NCBI RefSeq assembly: GCF_004341105.1 | Contig: NZ_SLZK01000006.1 | Span: 1-64,000, forward strand | DNA: 64,000 nt | DNA from: Rhizobium sp. BK418 | GTDB lineage: Bacteria; Pseudomonadota; Alphaproteobacteria; Rhizobiales; Rhizobiaceae | Direction of reading: 5' to 3' | In this document: one piece after another, positions 46,001 through 54,632 of the stretch | Numbering within the stretch: the stretch's first letter is position 1 | How the letters are laid out: the number at the start of each line of letters is the position of its first letter | Translations under genes and position numbers: made by a program | The notes under the pieces: generated by a model | Told to the model about the DNA's origin: nothing | Databases searched by the model: none | The model's input: only the letters and a program-made list of their open reading frames with translations

Positions 46001-46382
46001 CCATGCCCTTGGATGTGACGTAAACCTCCACAAAGTCGCGCATCAACGCGATGTTCTGCTTCGATGACAGCTCGATTGGCAAACCCAATATGATCTCCTT
46101 GGCGAGCTGAGCATTTAAACGCTTTGAAGTAGTTTCAACCTTGTTCCAGAGGGCTTCGGACGCACCCGAGACCGACCGTGCGGCGGTCATCGACCGCAGC
46201 CATTCAGGCGCATCAGAGGGGATAGCCAGTTCCTCATGGAGAAGACCCCTCTTGCGGGAATAGTCGACAGTCTGCGCTTCTCGCTCAATTTTCATCCGCG
46301 CACAATGGCTGTAGGCGGCAAGTTGCACTGCGCTCCGGCCCGAACCTCGTGCCACGATTCTAACCGAGAAATGCGATGCCAC
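43074..46382 (-). CDS. traA: Ti-type conjugative relaxase TraA
   Basis: A 1102-residue relaxase-helicase. The MobA/MobL relaxase domain has the metal His set H134, H141 and H143 (YHNAPGNPHVHLMIT). The helicase part has Walker A GRAGAGKT (403-410), VFVLDEAGM and GDPEQLQPI (motifs II and III), and HGYATTIHKSQGATVD (motif V). The C-terminal 250 residues are the coiled TraA tail. It starts at GTG (46382) with AAGGAG upstream. The length is full for Ti/Sym plasmid TraA, and no break was found. The usual neighbours traC, traD, traG, traF and traB are absent, so it is an orphan. Confidence 0.93.
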   Translation of the reverse strand: MASHFSVRIVARGSGRSAVQLAAYSHCARMKIEREAQTVDYSRKRGLLHEELAIPSDAPEWLRSMTAARSVSGASEALWNKVETTSKRLNAQLAKEIILGLPIELSSKQNIALMRDFVEVYVTSKGMVADWVYHNAPGNPHVHLMITVRPLTETGFGPSIVPLLGDQGRPIRTGAGKIVYKRWLGSIEEFNTLRDGWFAELNRHLALAGHDIRVDGRSYEKQGIELVPTVHLGVRTKAIERKAARSGQPVSLDRLELQEERRTENATRISRNPNLVLDLITREKSVFDERDVARVLHRYIDGEERFRILMARILKSPRAVRLEGERIDLATGQRSPARYTTREMILLESEMAKRANWLSQRSSHGIKGNVLQAMFLRHALLSDEQKAALEHVTGDGRMVAVVGRAGAGKTTMMNAAREAWESAGYRVIGGALAGKAAEGLEKEAGIASRTLSSWELRWSQGRDHIDGKTVFVLDEAGMVSSRQMAYFVEAVTRTGAKLVLVGDPEQLQPIEAGAAFRAIADRIGYAELDTIYRQEAEWMREASLELARGNIDRAIDAYRANDRIMGSELKAQAVAALISDWSRDYDPNKTSLILAHLRRDVRALNEKARAMLIERNIVADGFTFETADGKRNFARGDQIVFLKNDSALGVKNGLLGRVIDASSNRIVAEVGTGADLRQVVVEQRFYHHVDHGYATTIHKSQGATVDQVKLLASLSLERHLTYVAMTRHREDLAIYYGRRSFEKAGGLAATLSRRNAKETTLDYGGERFYREALLYAERRGMHIVRVARSILQDRLDWVVMQKGMLFRLATRLAAVGKRLGFARIGSTADLVSGGKTAKPMVSGITTFPQSMAQAIEVRLGADPSLKKGWEDLSLRFRLVYAHPEAAFKAVNVDAMINDAKVAEDTISKIANTPELYGALKGKTGFLAGKSDTREREIASVNVPALARSLERFLKMRVQIARRAEIEEVTRREKLSVEIPDLSQGAKAVLERVREAINRNDRSAGLELVLADAKVKAELEGFARAVSQRFGERAFLGITAKDATGEAFSVLTAGMTSAQRLEIEAAWTSMRTVQQISAFERSVIALKQAEIMQTTKTQGLALK

Positions 46383-46706
46383 AGCGTAAGCTCCTTGCAG
46401 GCGAAACGTGGTTTCGTCGAAGGCGGAAGCACTACGGCAGCTTAGGAAGGGGGTTCTTATAGCCGGATGCGCCGCCCGTTAAGACGACCCGGATCATGCG
46501 CAGAGGCATTGACTGCGCCAACTCGCATTTGTGTTAGTAGACCGGTGGCTAATGCGTGCCTAATCGATGCAATCGGAGAAACACTTTAGCACCGCCGAGC
46601 CGGACCAGTTATAGCATCGCCAACTGGCCGACAGGCGCGAGCAAGCGATCCTCACACCGGCGAGCATCAAGCCGCTCGCCTCCGCGAATTGCGGGGCTTG
46701 CGAGGA
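46383..46706. other. Intergenic region upstream of traA
   Basis: This 324-base gap holds the traA ribosome binding site and a short dyad, CGAAAC (46402-46407) and GTTTCG (46411-46416). On rhizobial plasmids oriT often lies beside traA, but I could not recognise a nick consensus here. No convincing gene is seen. Confidence 0.35.
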
Positions 46707-47402
46707 CTATCTTCTCGATTTCCCGATCTCTTCGACGTGACACCAGACCGTAAGTAGTGAAGTCGCGGTGCAACGCATGGCAAAGGACTGTCCCGCTTCG
46801 GCAGCGAAGACGCCGCCTGTTCCGCTCGAAAACCAACTCTCTCCGGCAATCGACAGTTCGCACGGAGAGAGCAACAGGAACGCCCGAGAAAATCGCTGAA
46901 CATGATCGGGGAAACGGCTGTAAGGCTCCATGTAGGTGAGGCCAATGCGAATATCCGTCCGGTCTTCAAGTCCGCCGGGCCCGACGATTACGCTATGGGC
47001 ATGAGCTGTCTCGAAGTTCAGGCTGGCAAATGGCCCGCTTCTGCCTCGGATCCACACAAGCGAGTGAGCTAGCCGCCGAACGCAGTGCGCTATCTCCGCG
47101 CAAACCTTTCCAGTCGCGATTGCATTCTTGAGAGTAGACTCAAGGCCCGAAGGGATTCCGGTGTCCTGGAGCTGCCTCTGATTCAGCGTCCCCGTGCGTT
47201 CAAGTTTTTGGAAAACCTTGCCTGCAACAAAACTCGCCATCGTCGAGGCCGACGGGTCCAGCATCGCGCGGGCCAGCGAGTTCAAGAAGTTTTCGAGCTC
47301 TGCCGGACGCTCCGCGGCGCCCCGCTCGCGAAGCCTGCGTTTTACCGGTTCTTTCTCGTCGGTGATGAGGAGATCTGCTTCTCGTTTGGTGGTCCTGCTC
47401 AT
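46707..47402 (-). CDS. Cupin protein, DMSP-lyase (DddL)-like family
   Basis: A 231-residue protein whose C-terminal 100 residues form a cupin barrel (YMEPYSRFPDHVQRFSRAFLLL, GTGGVFAAEAGQSFAMRCT, LLTVWCH). The N-terminal half is helical. This layout resembles the dimethylsulfonioproprionate lyase-like family common in Proteobacteria, but the usual metal His set is incomplete to my eye: one His in FPDH and one in WCH are present, and the HxH pair is not evident. Function is therefore uncertain. It is divergent from an ECF sigma factor, which may control it. Confidence 0.5.
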   Translation of the reverse strand: MSRTTKREADLLITDEKEPVKRRLRERGAAERPAELENFLNSLARAMLDPSASTMASFVAGKVFQKLERTGTLNQRQLQDTGIPSGLESTLKNAIATGKVCAEIAHCVRRLAHSLVWIRGRSGPFASLNFETAHAHSVIVGPGGLEDRTDIRIGLTYMEPYSRFPDHVQRFSRAFLLLSPCELSIAGESWFSSGTGGVFAAEAGQSFAMRCTATSLLTVWCHVEEIGKSRR

Positions 47403-47490
47403 TACCTTCTCCGTGCGGCCCCTTCCCTACAGTGCCTGGTCCGGTTTCGGCAAGGTTTCCGATCGATGCGAAAAAAATCTGCATCGCTGC

Positions 47491-47518
47491 GGAATAAAAT
47501 CTCAAATGCATTCGTATA
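47491..47518 (+). promoter_or_regulatory. Possible ECF-type promoter of the sigma factor gene
   Basis: GGAATA (47491-47496) and CGTATA (47513-47518) with a 16-base spacer resemble ECF sigma promoters of the GGAA-N16-CGT kind. Transcription would begin about 47525, at the ATG itself, implying a leaderless message. This would allow autoregulation. Confidence 0.35.
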
Positions 47519-47525
47519 CTCAATC

Positions 47526-48065
47526 ATGGAACGGAAAGAACGCCCCTTCGATGTCATCGGTCAGCTCGCAGCGCTTCGCCGCTATGCGCGCTCCCTGGTG
47601 CGCAATTCGGACGAGGCGGAGGATCTGGTGCACGACGCGCTGGTCCGGGCCTTCGAGAAGCGCAAGAGCTTCCGCAGCAGCGGAAACCTGCGCACTTGGC
47701 TGCTTTCCATCCTGCACAATGCGCATATCGACCGCGTTCGCCAAAACCGTTCGCTGACGCGCCGCCATGACGAGGCGGCAGTCGATGCGGAACAGGCGCT
47801 GCCGGCCGGACAGGAACATGCGGTGCGCCTGCAGCAGGTGCGCAACGCCTTCTTCAGCCTGCCGGAGGAACAGCGTGAGGCGCTGCATCTCGTGGCGATC
47901 GAAGACCTGTCCTACCAGGAAGCCGCCAATGCGCTCGGCATTCCCGTCGGAACGCTGATGTCGCGCATTTCCCGCGCCCGCGCCCAGTTGCGCGAGTTCG
48001 AGGAAAAGACGCCGCGCATCGCGCATCTGAGATTAATTGGAGGGAACGGCAATGAAAGCGATTGA
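47526..48065 (+). CDS. ECF-family RNA polymerase sigma factor
   Basis: From ATG 47526 the product has 179 residues. Region 2 (LRRYARSLVRNSDEAEDLVH, FRSSGNLRTWLLSILHN) and region 4 (LPEEQREALHLVAIEDLSYQ, IPVGTLMSRISRARAQL) are complete and typical of a minimal ECF factor. There is no clear Shine-Dalgarno sequence at this start; an in-frame ATG at 47466 with AAGG upstream is an alternative. The anti-sigma gene overlaps its 3' end by 14 bases. Confidence 0.85.
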   Translation: MERKERPFDVIGQLAALRRYARSLVRNSDEAEDLVHDALVRAFEKRKSFRSSGNLRTWLLSILHNAHIDRVRQNRSLTRRHDEAAVDAEQALPAGQEHAVRLQQVRNAFFSLPEEQREALHLVAIEDLSYQEAANALGIPVGTLMSRISRARAQLREFEEKTPRIAHLRLIGGNGNESD

Positions 48066-48819
48066 TCCGATCATCGATGCCGATCTCGACGCCTATGTGG
48101 ACGGCGAGCTCGATGTCGCGCGGCGCATTCAGGTAGAATCCTATCTTTCCGAGAATCCGGCGACCGCCGCAAAGGTCATGGCCGATCTCAGCATGAAGGG
48201 CGAATTGCGCCTGGCTCTGGCAGGCGCAAGCGCCTTCGGTCGTCCTGAGACGCGCGATGCCGCCCGCAGGCTGGAACGCGGCCTGTCCTACGGTCGTATC
48301 CTGCATTCGATGCAGCGCATCGCCGCAGTCGGCGTTCTACTGGCCGCAGGCTGGGTGGCCCATAATTCCTTCGGTGCCTTTACGGCAACGGAAGTCGCCG
48401 CCTCGGTTCCGGCCCCTGCCTATGTCGAGGATGCAGTGCGCGCCTATCGTACGGCAGCCCTTCGCGAAACCATTCCGTCGCAGAAAACCCAGGTCTATAG
48501 CGCCGAGGATATCCGTGCTGCGACCGCAATCGTAATGCCGGAATTGCCCAATGACTGGAAGGTTGCCGATGTGCAGATCTTCCCGTCGGAATTTGGACCG
48601 AGTGTCGAAATGGCAATCGAGGAGACCGACGGCAAACGCCTGTCGCTCTTTGCGGTGCGCCCGGGCGCTTTCGAGGTGAAACCGGTCAGCCATATCGCTC
48701 TTGAAAAAACAGAAGCCGCCTACTGGCAGATCGGCGACGTCGCTTACGCGCTGATCGCCGATAACAGCGGCACCAATCTCGATCAGGCAGCCGAACGGCT
48801 TGCCCAGTCGCTCTACTAG
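48052..48819 (+). CDS. Transmembrane anti-sigma factor
   Basis: From ATG 48052 (GGAGG nine bases upstream) the product has 255 residues. The N-terminal zinc-finger-like anti-sigma region (IDADLDAYVDGELDVARRIQ) lacks the HxxxCxxC motif. A single membrane helix (IAAVGVLLAAGWVAHNSF) lies near residue 90, followed by a periplasmic domain. It should hold the upstream ECF factor at the membrane and release it upon an envelope signal. Confidence 0.82.
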   Translation: MKAIDPIIDADLDAYVDGELDVARRIQVESYLSENPATAAKVMADLSMKGELRLALAGASAFGRPETRDAARRLERGLSYGRILHSMQRIAAVGVLLAAGWVAHNSFGAFTATEVAASVPAPAYVEDAVRAYRTAALRETIPSQKTQVYSAEDIRAATAIVMPELPNDWKVADVQIFPSEFGPSVEMAIEETDGKRLSLFAVRPGAFEVKPVSHIALEKTEAAYWQIGDVAYALIADNSGTNLDQAAERLAQSLY

Positions 48820-48838
48820 TTCAACCGAGGAGATCAGT

Positions 48839-49555
48839 ATGAACCCGATCAATCCCCGTTATGGTTACGGCTCCGGCGCCCAGACACAGGTCCTTTTCGA
48901 CGAAGGTCTGCGCCAGCACATGCTGCGCGTCTACAATTACATGGCGCTCGGCCTCGTGATCACCGGCATCGTCGCCTTCATCGTCGGCTCGACGCCGGCG
49001 CTCTACGTGCCGATCTTCCAGACGCCGCTCAAGTGGGTGGTGATGCTGGCGCCGCTCGCCTTCGTCTTCTTCTTCTCGTTCCGCATCCAGTCGATGTCGT
49101 CGAGCATCGCACAGATGACCTTCTGGGCTTTCTGCGCCGTGATGGGCCTGTCGCTTGCTTCCGTCTTCCTGGTCTTCACCAAGACGAGCATCGCACAGAC
49201 CTTCTTCATCACCGCCGCCATGTTCGGTGCGATCAGCCTCTACGGCTACACGACCAAGCGTGACCTCTCGAAGATGGGTTCCTTCCTGATGATGGGCCTG
49301 TTCGGCATCATCATCGCCGGTATCGTCAACATCTTCCTGGGTTCGAGCGCCCTGCAGTTTGCGATCTCGGTCATCGGTATCGTGGTCTTCGTTGGCCTGA
49401 CTGCCTACGACACGCAGAACATCAAGGAACAGTATTCGGAAAACTACGATCAGGAATCGAATCAGAAGCTCGCCGTCTTCGGCGCTCTGTCGCTCTACCT
49501 GAACTTCGTCAACATCTTCCAGCTTCTGCTCAACTTCACGGGCGAGCGGGAATAA
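48839..49555 (+). CDS. Bax inhibitor-1/YccA family membrane protein
   Basis: From ATG 48839 (GAGGAG upstream) the protein has 238 residues and seven hydrophobic segments with short loops. The C-terminal part reads GLTAYDTQNIKEQYSENYD, a BI-1 signature, with LYLNFVNIFQLLLNF as the last helix. Members are pH-sensitive calcium channels or bind FtsH; the bacterial role is not settled. It lies 20 bases downstream of the anti-sigma gene. A strong terminator follows at 49643. Confidence 0.9.
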   Translation: MNPINPRYGYGSGAQTQVLFDEGLRQHMLRVYNYMALGLVITGIVAFIVGSTPALYVPIFQTPLKWVVMLAPLAFVFFFSFRIQSMSSSIAQMTFWAFCAVMGLSLASVFLVFTKTSIAQTFFITAAMFGAISLYGYTTKRDLSKMGSFLMMGLFGIIIAGIVNIFLGSSALQFAISVIGIVVFVGLTAYDTQNIKEQYSENYDQESNQKLAVFGALSLYLNFVNIFQLLLNFTGERE

Positions 49556-49642
49556 GGACCGCGCTTCTGGGGGCAATGGAAGCGCAAGAGCGCCCGGTTC
49601 GAAATCTGTGACAGGATGGCGGATCGGGTGCTCACCCTAAAG

Positions 49643-49672
49643 AACGGCCGGGTTAGATGCCCGGCCGTTTTC
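49643..49672 (+). terminator. Rho-independent terminator
   Basis: AACGGCCGGG (49643-49652) and CCCGGCCGTT (49660-49669) form a perfect 10-bp stem with a 7-base loop, followed by TTTC. It ends the sigma-factor and BI-1 transcript. The rest of the 306-base gap (49556-49861) shows no gene. Confidence 0.8.
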
Positions 49673-49861
49673 GTTGGTCACCGACTGTGGTGCGCCGTTA
49701 AGCTTCTGCCGTTGCCAATTATCCAAGAGTGGCGGTCCTCGAAGCGGTCGCAAAATCCGGCACTGGTTTCTCGCTTCAGCATCCGGCGATGGAAACTCGG
49801 CATCGATCTCGTATTCATAGGTGCTCGGCAGTCTGACCCCACGCGGCCGATCGATGCTCGC

Positions 49862-51001
49862 TTATTGGGTGTCGCTGTGAGTTCGAGACAGAGCCCGCAC
49901 ACGAACTGCTTCTGCGTCATTCTCCGTGAGGGGAACTGGTGCAGGTGAGATCCCTGCCGATGGTCGCCCGACCGCAACCGGCAGGATGTCGAGGCCTGTG
50001 CAAACACCGTCGTAGCCAAGCGTCAACCGCAAGGCGGCACTTCTCCACACGTCGACACCCTTCTCGTCGTAGGTGGACGCGCGGTTCGTGTGGAAGACGA
50101 AATTGCCAAGACCAGGGATTATCGCCTTGCCCCGGTGGAAAAATATCGGCTGCATGACCGGCGAACCGGTTCCAAGGATGATGTCTGCCCCATCATCTAT
50201 CAGATCGCGGCAGAGATCGAGCATCCATTCAGGTGTCTCCGACCAATTCGCATCCCAGTGATGCGTGTGAACCGCTATCGCCACCAAATGGCCCGCTGCT
50301 TTCGCAGCGCCAATGCCAGCCATAAGCCGACCCCAATCCCTTTCGTCCGCCAAGAAGGAAACACCGATCGCGTCGCCGGGAACGACCGGCGTGCCGAAAA
50401 CCTGGAGGGTGGTCTCCTCTGCTATATCGTAGCCGACGGCGGTTCGCGCGATAGAGCGCTTGTCGTCGCCGAGAGCGCCGGTCAACCGCTGCAGCATTGC
50501 GAACTCGTCAGGCGGCACACTTACCGTCCGCTTCATCCGCAGTGGCGCTGTTCCGGCGCGATCGGAAGAGGCATAAGTAATATCAGGCTGCGGGCCGAGA
50601 TCGACCGAGAAGATCGCCAGGGTATTATTCATATTCCCAAGGACGGCAGGCCTCGCCGCCTCCTCGATACTCATCCCGCTGCCAGTAAGCTTCAGCCCTG
50701 CCCTTTCGGCCGCGGCCCTGGTGGACGCAATGCCCGGCGGCCCAAGATCGAAGGCATGATTGTTAGCGTGGGTGAGCGCGTGGAAGCCGAGCTTGCGCAC
50801 GGAGACGAGCGCCTCTGGCGAGGCCAGATGCAGCGTCTTGGTCTTGGTCGGCCACGCACCCTCCGTCGTAACCGTCGCCTCGAGATTTGCAAAGGCGACG
50901 TCCGCCGCCAAGAAATCCATGACCTGCCGCTGTCCTTCACCGGAAATATCGAGCGGGCCGTGGATGAGGATTTGGCCGGTGACGGCGACGGTGAGCGACA
51001 T
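49862..51001 (-). CDS. CapA-like metallophosphatase-fold protein
   Basis: A 379-residue CapA/PgsA-family protein with NLEATVT, THANNHAFDLG (metal His-Asn), HTHHWDANW and LGTGSPVMQPI. The family was named for poly-gamma-glutamate synthesis, but many members lack the capBC partners, as here. It is the last gene of a dipeptide-type transporter operon, 12 bases after the CocE-like hydrolase, so it more likely acts on an imported amide or peptide. No signal peptide is present. Confidence 0.85.
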   Translation of the reverse strand: MSLTVAVTGQILIHGPLDISGEGQRQVMDFLAADVAFANLEATVTTEGAWPTKTKTLHLASPEALVSVRKLGFHALTHANNHAFDLGPPGIASTRAAAERAGLKLTGSGMSIEEAARPAVLGNMNNTLAIFSVDLGPQPDITYASSDRAGTAPLRMKRTVSVPPDEFAMLQRLTGALGDDKRSIARTAVGYDIAEETTLQVFGTPVVPGDAIGVSFLADERDWGRLMAGIGAAKAAGHLVAIAVHTHHWDANWSETPEWMLDLCRDLIDDGADIILGTGSPVMQPIFFHRGKAIIPGLGNFVFHTNRASTYDEKGVDVWRSAALRLTLGYDGVCTGLDILPVAVGRPSAGISPAPVPLTENDAEAVRVRALSRTHSDTQ

Positions 51002-51013
51002 GCTCCGATCCTT

Positions 51014-52909
51014 CTATCTGGTGAAAGGCTTCAGCGCCACCATCGCTTCGTTGCCGACGATCGGCAGGCGGATCGCCGAGGGATGCGCGGCATCGCAAAA
51101 CACTCTGTTGCGGGCGATCTCGGTCGTCCGGCCCCGGCCTTCCGGCGCATAGGTGTTCGGGTTGACGTCGTATTTCGGGAAATTCGACGAGGAAATGTCC
51201 AGGCGGATGCGATGGCCCTTGGCGAAGAGGTTGGCGGTGGCGAAGGGCTCGATCGTCACCTTGAAGATCTCGCCGGGAACGATCGGTTCCGGCTTTTCGA
51301 AGGAATTCCGGTAGCGGCAACGGATGATGCCGTCGGTGATGTTGAGCGCATAGCCGGTCGGGTAGTCTTCGCTTGGCGGATAGACGTCGATCAGTTTGGC
51401 GGTGAAGTCAGTGTCCGGTGCATCCGACGAGACGTAGAGTTCGATGGTGACCGGGCCGACGACCGCGACGTCTTCGACCAATGCCTCGGTCTCGAAGGAC
51501 AGCACATCGGCGCGGGCCGAGAGCGGCAGGCCAGGGTATTTCGAGCCGTAGAACTTTTCACCCTCGCGCTGGTCGAAGCCGCCTCCTTCGAAGATCGGCT
51601 GGCCGCTCGTCAGTGACCCGCCGATGGTGGGAACAGGGTTCTTCGGATCGAAATCGTACACGAAGGGCGCGGCATCGACCTTCGGTCTTTCGGTCGAGAG
51701 CAGGCCATTTTCGTGGATGTGGAAATCGCGGTATTCTGTGCCCGGCAGCGGCCAGTCAGCAGCCTCGATCCAGCGGCCACCGTGATCGAGCAGCCCCTCG
51801 TCATTGCGCCTGCCCGAACCGCCACCCATGACGAAGGCGCGCACGGTCGGTTCGTCCTGCACCCCGTTTTCCTTGCCTTTCAGCCAGCGGTCAAACCAGT
51901 TGCGGCGGAAGGCCATCCAGCTTTCCACGACATTGCCGCCGAGCGGTGCGGCCGCCCCGAAAGACGTGTCGCCGGCGAGCGTGGTGTTGCGGTTGCCGTG
52001 CAGCCAGGGCCCCATGATCAATTGCAGTTTGCGACCCGAAAGACCTCGATAATTGTCGAGCGTCGACTTTACATAGGCATCGTACCAGCTGGACATCAGC
52101 ACGCAGGGCACCTGCGGGAAGGTTTCGTAGTATCCTTCCATGTAGAGGCCGACGCGACGCCAGCTGTCGTCGAACGTGCCACTGCGCCATTGTTCCAGAA
52201 GGTAACTTTCGTATTCCGGCATCCAGCGTACCGGCGATACGCCCTCGCGCCACGGCATGACGGAGAACCAGGCTCGCAGATCCTCGGCCTCCATGGCAGC
52301 GCGGGCGAATTCGTCACCCTCGCCGATCGCCTGGTTATACGCCCATGTCGCCTGTTTCAGCTCAAAGGCGCCGCCTTGACGGATGCCGCACTGGAAGGCA
52401 TTCGAAAAACCGCCGGAATCCATGATCATGCAGGAAAGGCCAGGCGGATTGAGACAGGCGAGCGCCGCCTGCGTATGTGCCGCATAGGACAGGCCCATCG
52501 TACCGAACTTGCCGTTGGACCAGGGCTGTTCCAGCAACCAGCCGGCGGTGTCGTAACCGTCGGCGGCTTCGGAAACGTATTTGCTGAATTCGCCTTCGGA
52601 ATTGTATCGGCCGCGGCAGTCCTGATAGATCACCACATATCCGGCACGGACGAAGAAGCTTGCCACTTCATGGCGGTTCATCGGCGTCGTCATACCGATC
52701 TCGATCTCGGAGCGTGAGCGTTCGGCCTTGCCGTAGGGCGTGCGTTCCATTATCGCCGGCAACCGGTCTTCGATCGCCTTGCCGTCCTTGACGGGTCGAT
52801 AAACGTCTGTCGCGAGCCGAATACCGTCGCGCATCGTCACCATCACATCGCGCTCGGCGAGTACGTCGTCGGCAATCATTTCAACGCGCGAAGGCGCCAG
52901 GCTATCCAT
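51014..52909 (-). CDS. CocE/NonD family alpha/beta hydrolase
   Basis: From ATG 52909 the protein has 631 residues. The N-terminal catalytic domain has VMVTMRDGIRLATDVYRP, TMGLSYAAHTQ with the likely nucleophile Ser, and MGPWLHG with the likely catalytic His. The C-terminal jelly-roll domain (VEDVAVVGPVTIELYVSSD, SSNFPKYDVNPNT) is typical of X-Pro dipeptidyl peptidase and cocaine esterase relatives. It hydrolyses esters or acyl-peptide bonds. An upstream in-frame extension to 53038 has no conserved sequence. It lies in the transporter operon. Confidence 0.9.
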   Translation of the reverse strand: MDSLAPSRVEMIADDVLAERDVMVTMRDGIRLATDVYRPVKDGKAIEDRLPAIMERTPYGKAERSRSEIEIGMTTPMNRHEVASFFVRAGYVVIYQDCRGRYNSEGEFSKYVSEAADGYDTAGWLLEQPWSNGKFGTMGLSYAAHTQAALACLNPPGLSCMIMDSGGFSNAFQCGIRQGGAFELKQATWAYNQAIGEGDEFARAAMEAEDLRAWFSVMPWREGVSPVRWMPEYESYLLEQWRSGTFDDSWRRVGLYMEGYYETFPQVPCVLMSSWYDAYVKSTLDNYRGLSGRKLQLIMGPWLHGNRNTTLAGDTSFGAAAPLGGNVVESWMAFRRNWFDRWLKGKENGVQDEPTVRAFVMGGGSGRRNDEGLLDHGGRWIEAADWPLPGTEYRDFHIHENGLLSTERPKVDAAPFVYDFDPKNPVPTIGGSLTSGQPIFEGGGFDQREGEKFYGSKYPGLPLSARADVLSFETEALVEDVAVVGPVTIELYVSSDAPDTDFTAKLIDVYPPSEDYPTGYALNITDGIIRCRYRNSFEKPEPIVPGEIFKVTIEPFATANLFAKGHRIRLDISSSNFPKYDVNPNTYAPEGRGRTTEIARNRVFCDAAHPSAIRLPIVGNEAMVALKPFTR

Positions 52910-53041
52910 GTCGGTATCCTCAAAATCAATGCGAAGGCCCGGACCGGACCGCCGCATTCTGCGACCGGCCCGGGAGTGGCCCCGCGCCGGAACACGCGGC
53001 GCAGCGGCATATCGCTGGGTTGGTTGCGTGTGCCGCAACCG

Positions 53042-54616
53042 CTACTCCGCAAGCCCGGCAAGAACCGGCGTTGTATCTTCCGTCATGTTGGCGACATAGG
53101 AGAGGTTCGCCTTGCCGGCCCAGTGGACTTTCTGCCAGTAGAGCGGAATGACCGGCACGTCGGCGAAGACCAGCTTTGTCGCGTTCTGCAGCATTTCGAT
53201 ACGCTTCTTGGCGTCGAATTCGGAAGTCGCGGCCAGCATCGCCTGATCGAAGGCCGGGTTCGAATATTTGGTGCGGTTGAACGAACCGGTGCCGGCCTCC
53301 TTGTTGGCGGTCATCAACAGGTTGCGCAGACCGGTTGCCGAGGTCGGCGTGGAATTGCCGAGCGAGAAGATGAAGGCCGAGAACTCGCCATTCGACGCGC
53401 CCTTGGTATAAACGTTGTACGGCTGAGCGACGACGCCATTGACCTTCAGTCCACCGCGGGCAAACATCTGGCCGACTGCCTGGGCAACTTCCGCATCTCC
53501 GGGGAACCGATCGTTGGAAGTGTGAATGGTGATGCCGAAGCCGTCCTTGTAACCGGCATCGGCAAGCAGCTTCTTCGCATCGTTCGCGTCGAAGGCCGGA
53601 ACCTTGATCGACGGATCGCTGCCGGCGACGCCGTTCGGCACCAGCTGGCCGGCCGCTTCCGCCGATCCGTCAAGGATGCGGTCGATGATCAGCTGGCGGT
53701 TGACGAGTTCGGACAGCGCCTGGCGGACCTTGACGTCCTTCAGCGGGTTCTTGTCCAGCGGCTTGCCATCCTTGTCGGTAACGAACGGACTCTTGTCGCG
53801 GACGCTATCAAGCGCGAGGTAGATCAGACGGGAGGAGGCGATCGAGAAGACCTTGAGGCCGGAAACGCCCTGGATGGTCTTGACGTCCCCCGGCGGCACC
53901 GCGTCGATCAGGTCAACGGCGCCGGAACGCAATGCCGCGACGCGCGAAGCGTCGTTGGAGATGAACTTGACCGTGACCTTGTCGAAATCCTGCTTCTTGC
54001 CCCAGTAGGCATCGTTCTTGGTCATCACCAGGTTATCGCCGGGCGTCCAGGAGGTGAACTTGTAGGCGCCGGTGCCGATAGCGGCCTTGCCGCTGTTGTA
54101 GTCCTCGATCGTGGCATTTTCGGCAACCTTTTTCTCAAGGATATAAACGAAGCCAATCTGTTCGATGAAATCGGGCGTCGGTGCCTTGGTCTTGAATTCG
54201 ATCGTCAGATCGTCGATCGCCTTCATGCTGGCGATGGTCGCGACGTTGCCGGAGAAGGGCGCCGGGCTGTTCGGCACGTTCTTGGCACGGTTCAGCGAGA
54301 AGATGACATCGTCGGCCGTCAGCGGGTTGCCATCATGGAACTTCACGCCGTCACGCAGCTTCACCTGCCAGGTCAGCGGATCGACATTTGTCCAGGAAAC
54401 GGCAAGTGCCGGCTCCATATTGATCGTGGCATCCGTGCTGACCAGGCGGTCGAACATCGACTGTGCGATATTTTGGTTGTTACCGGTGCGCGAGAAAAGC
54501 GGATCGATGGCGGACGGCTCTGTGGCGCTGCCGATAATGAGGTCGGCGGCATGGACGGAGCCCAGCGAAAGCACCGTGGCGGCAACGCCGGCCAGGAGCA
54601 GTTTCATCGGTTTCAT
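53042..54616 (-). CDS. Peptide ABC transporter substrate-binding protein
   Basis: From ATG 54616 (GAGGGG upstream) the protein has 524 residues. A signal peptide (MKLLLAGVAATVLSLGSVHA) precedes an SBP family 5 fold: LAVSWTNVDPLTWQVKLRDG, VKFHDGNPLTADDVIFSLNR and IGTGAYKFTSWTPGD. It should bind a peptide-like or amide solute in the periplasm and deliver it to the permeases encoded downstream in transcription order. Confidence 0.9.
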   Translation of the reverse strand: MKPMKLLLAGVAATVLSLGSVHAADLIIGSATEPSAIDPLFSRTGNNQNIAQSMFDRLVSTDATINMEPALAVSWTNVDPLTWQVKLRDGVKFHDGNPLTADDVIFSLNRAKNVPNSPAPFSGNVATIASMKAIDDLTIEFKTKAPTPDFIEQIGFVYILEKKVAENATIEDYNSGKAAIGTGAYKFTSWTPGDNLVMTKNDAYWGKKQDFDKVTVKFISNDASRVAALRSGAVDLIDAVPPGDVKTIQGVSGLKVFSIASSRLIYLALDSVRDKSPFVTDKDGKPLDKNPLKDVKVRQALSELVNRQLIIDRILDGSAEAAGQLVPNGVAGSDPSIKVPAFDANDAKKLLADAGYKDGFGITIHTSNDRFPGDAEVAQAVGQMFARGGLKVNGVVAQPYNVYTKGASNGEFSAFIFSLGNSTPTSATGLRNLLMTANKEAGTGSFNRTKYSNPAFDQAMLAATSEFDAKKRIEMLQNATKLVFADVPVIPLYWQKVHWAGKANLSYVANMTEDTTPVLAGLAE

Positions 54617-54632
54617 ATTTTCATTCCCCTCT

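Noticed and set aside
46383..46706. oriT beside traA
   Set aside because: I found only a short dyad and no nick-site consensus that I could defend.
49590..49612. Possible tRNA T-loop (ggttcgaaatc)
   Set aside because: No acceptor stem or anticodon arm can be folded around it.
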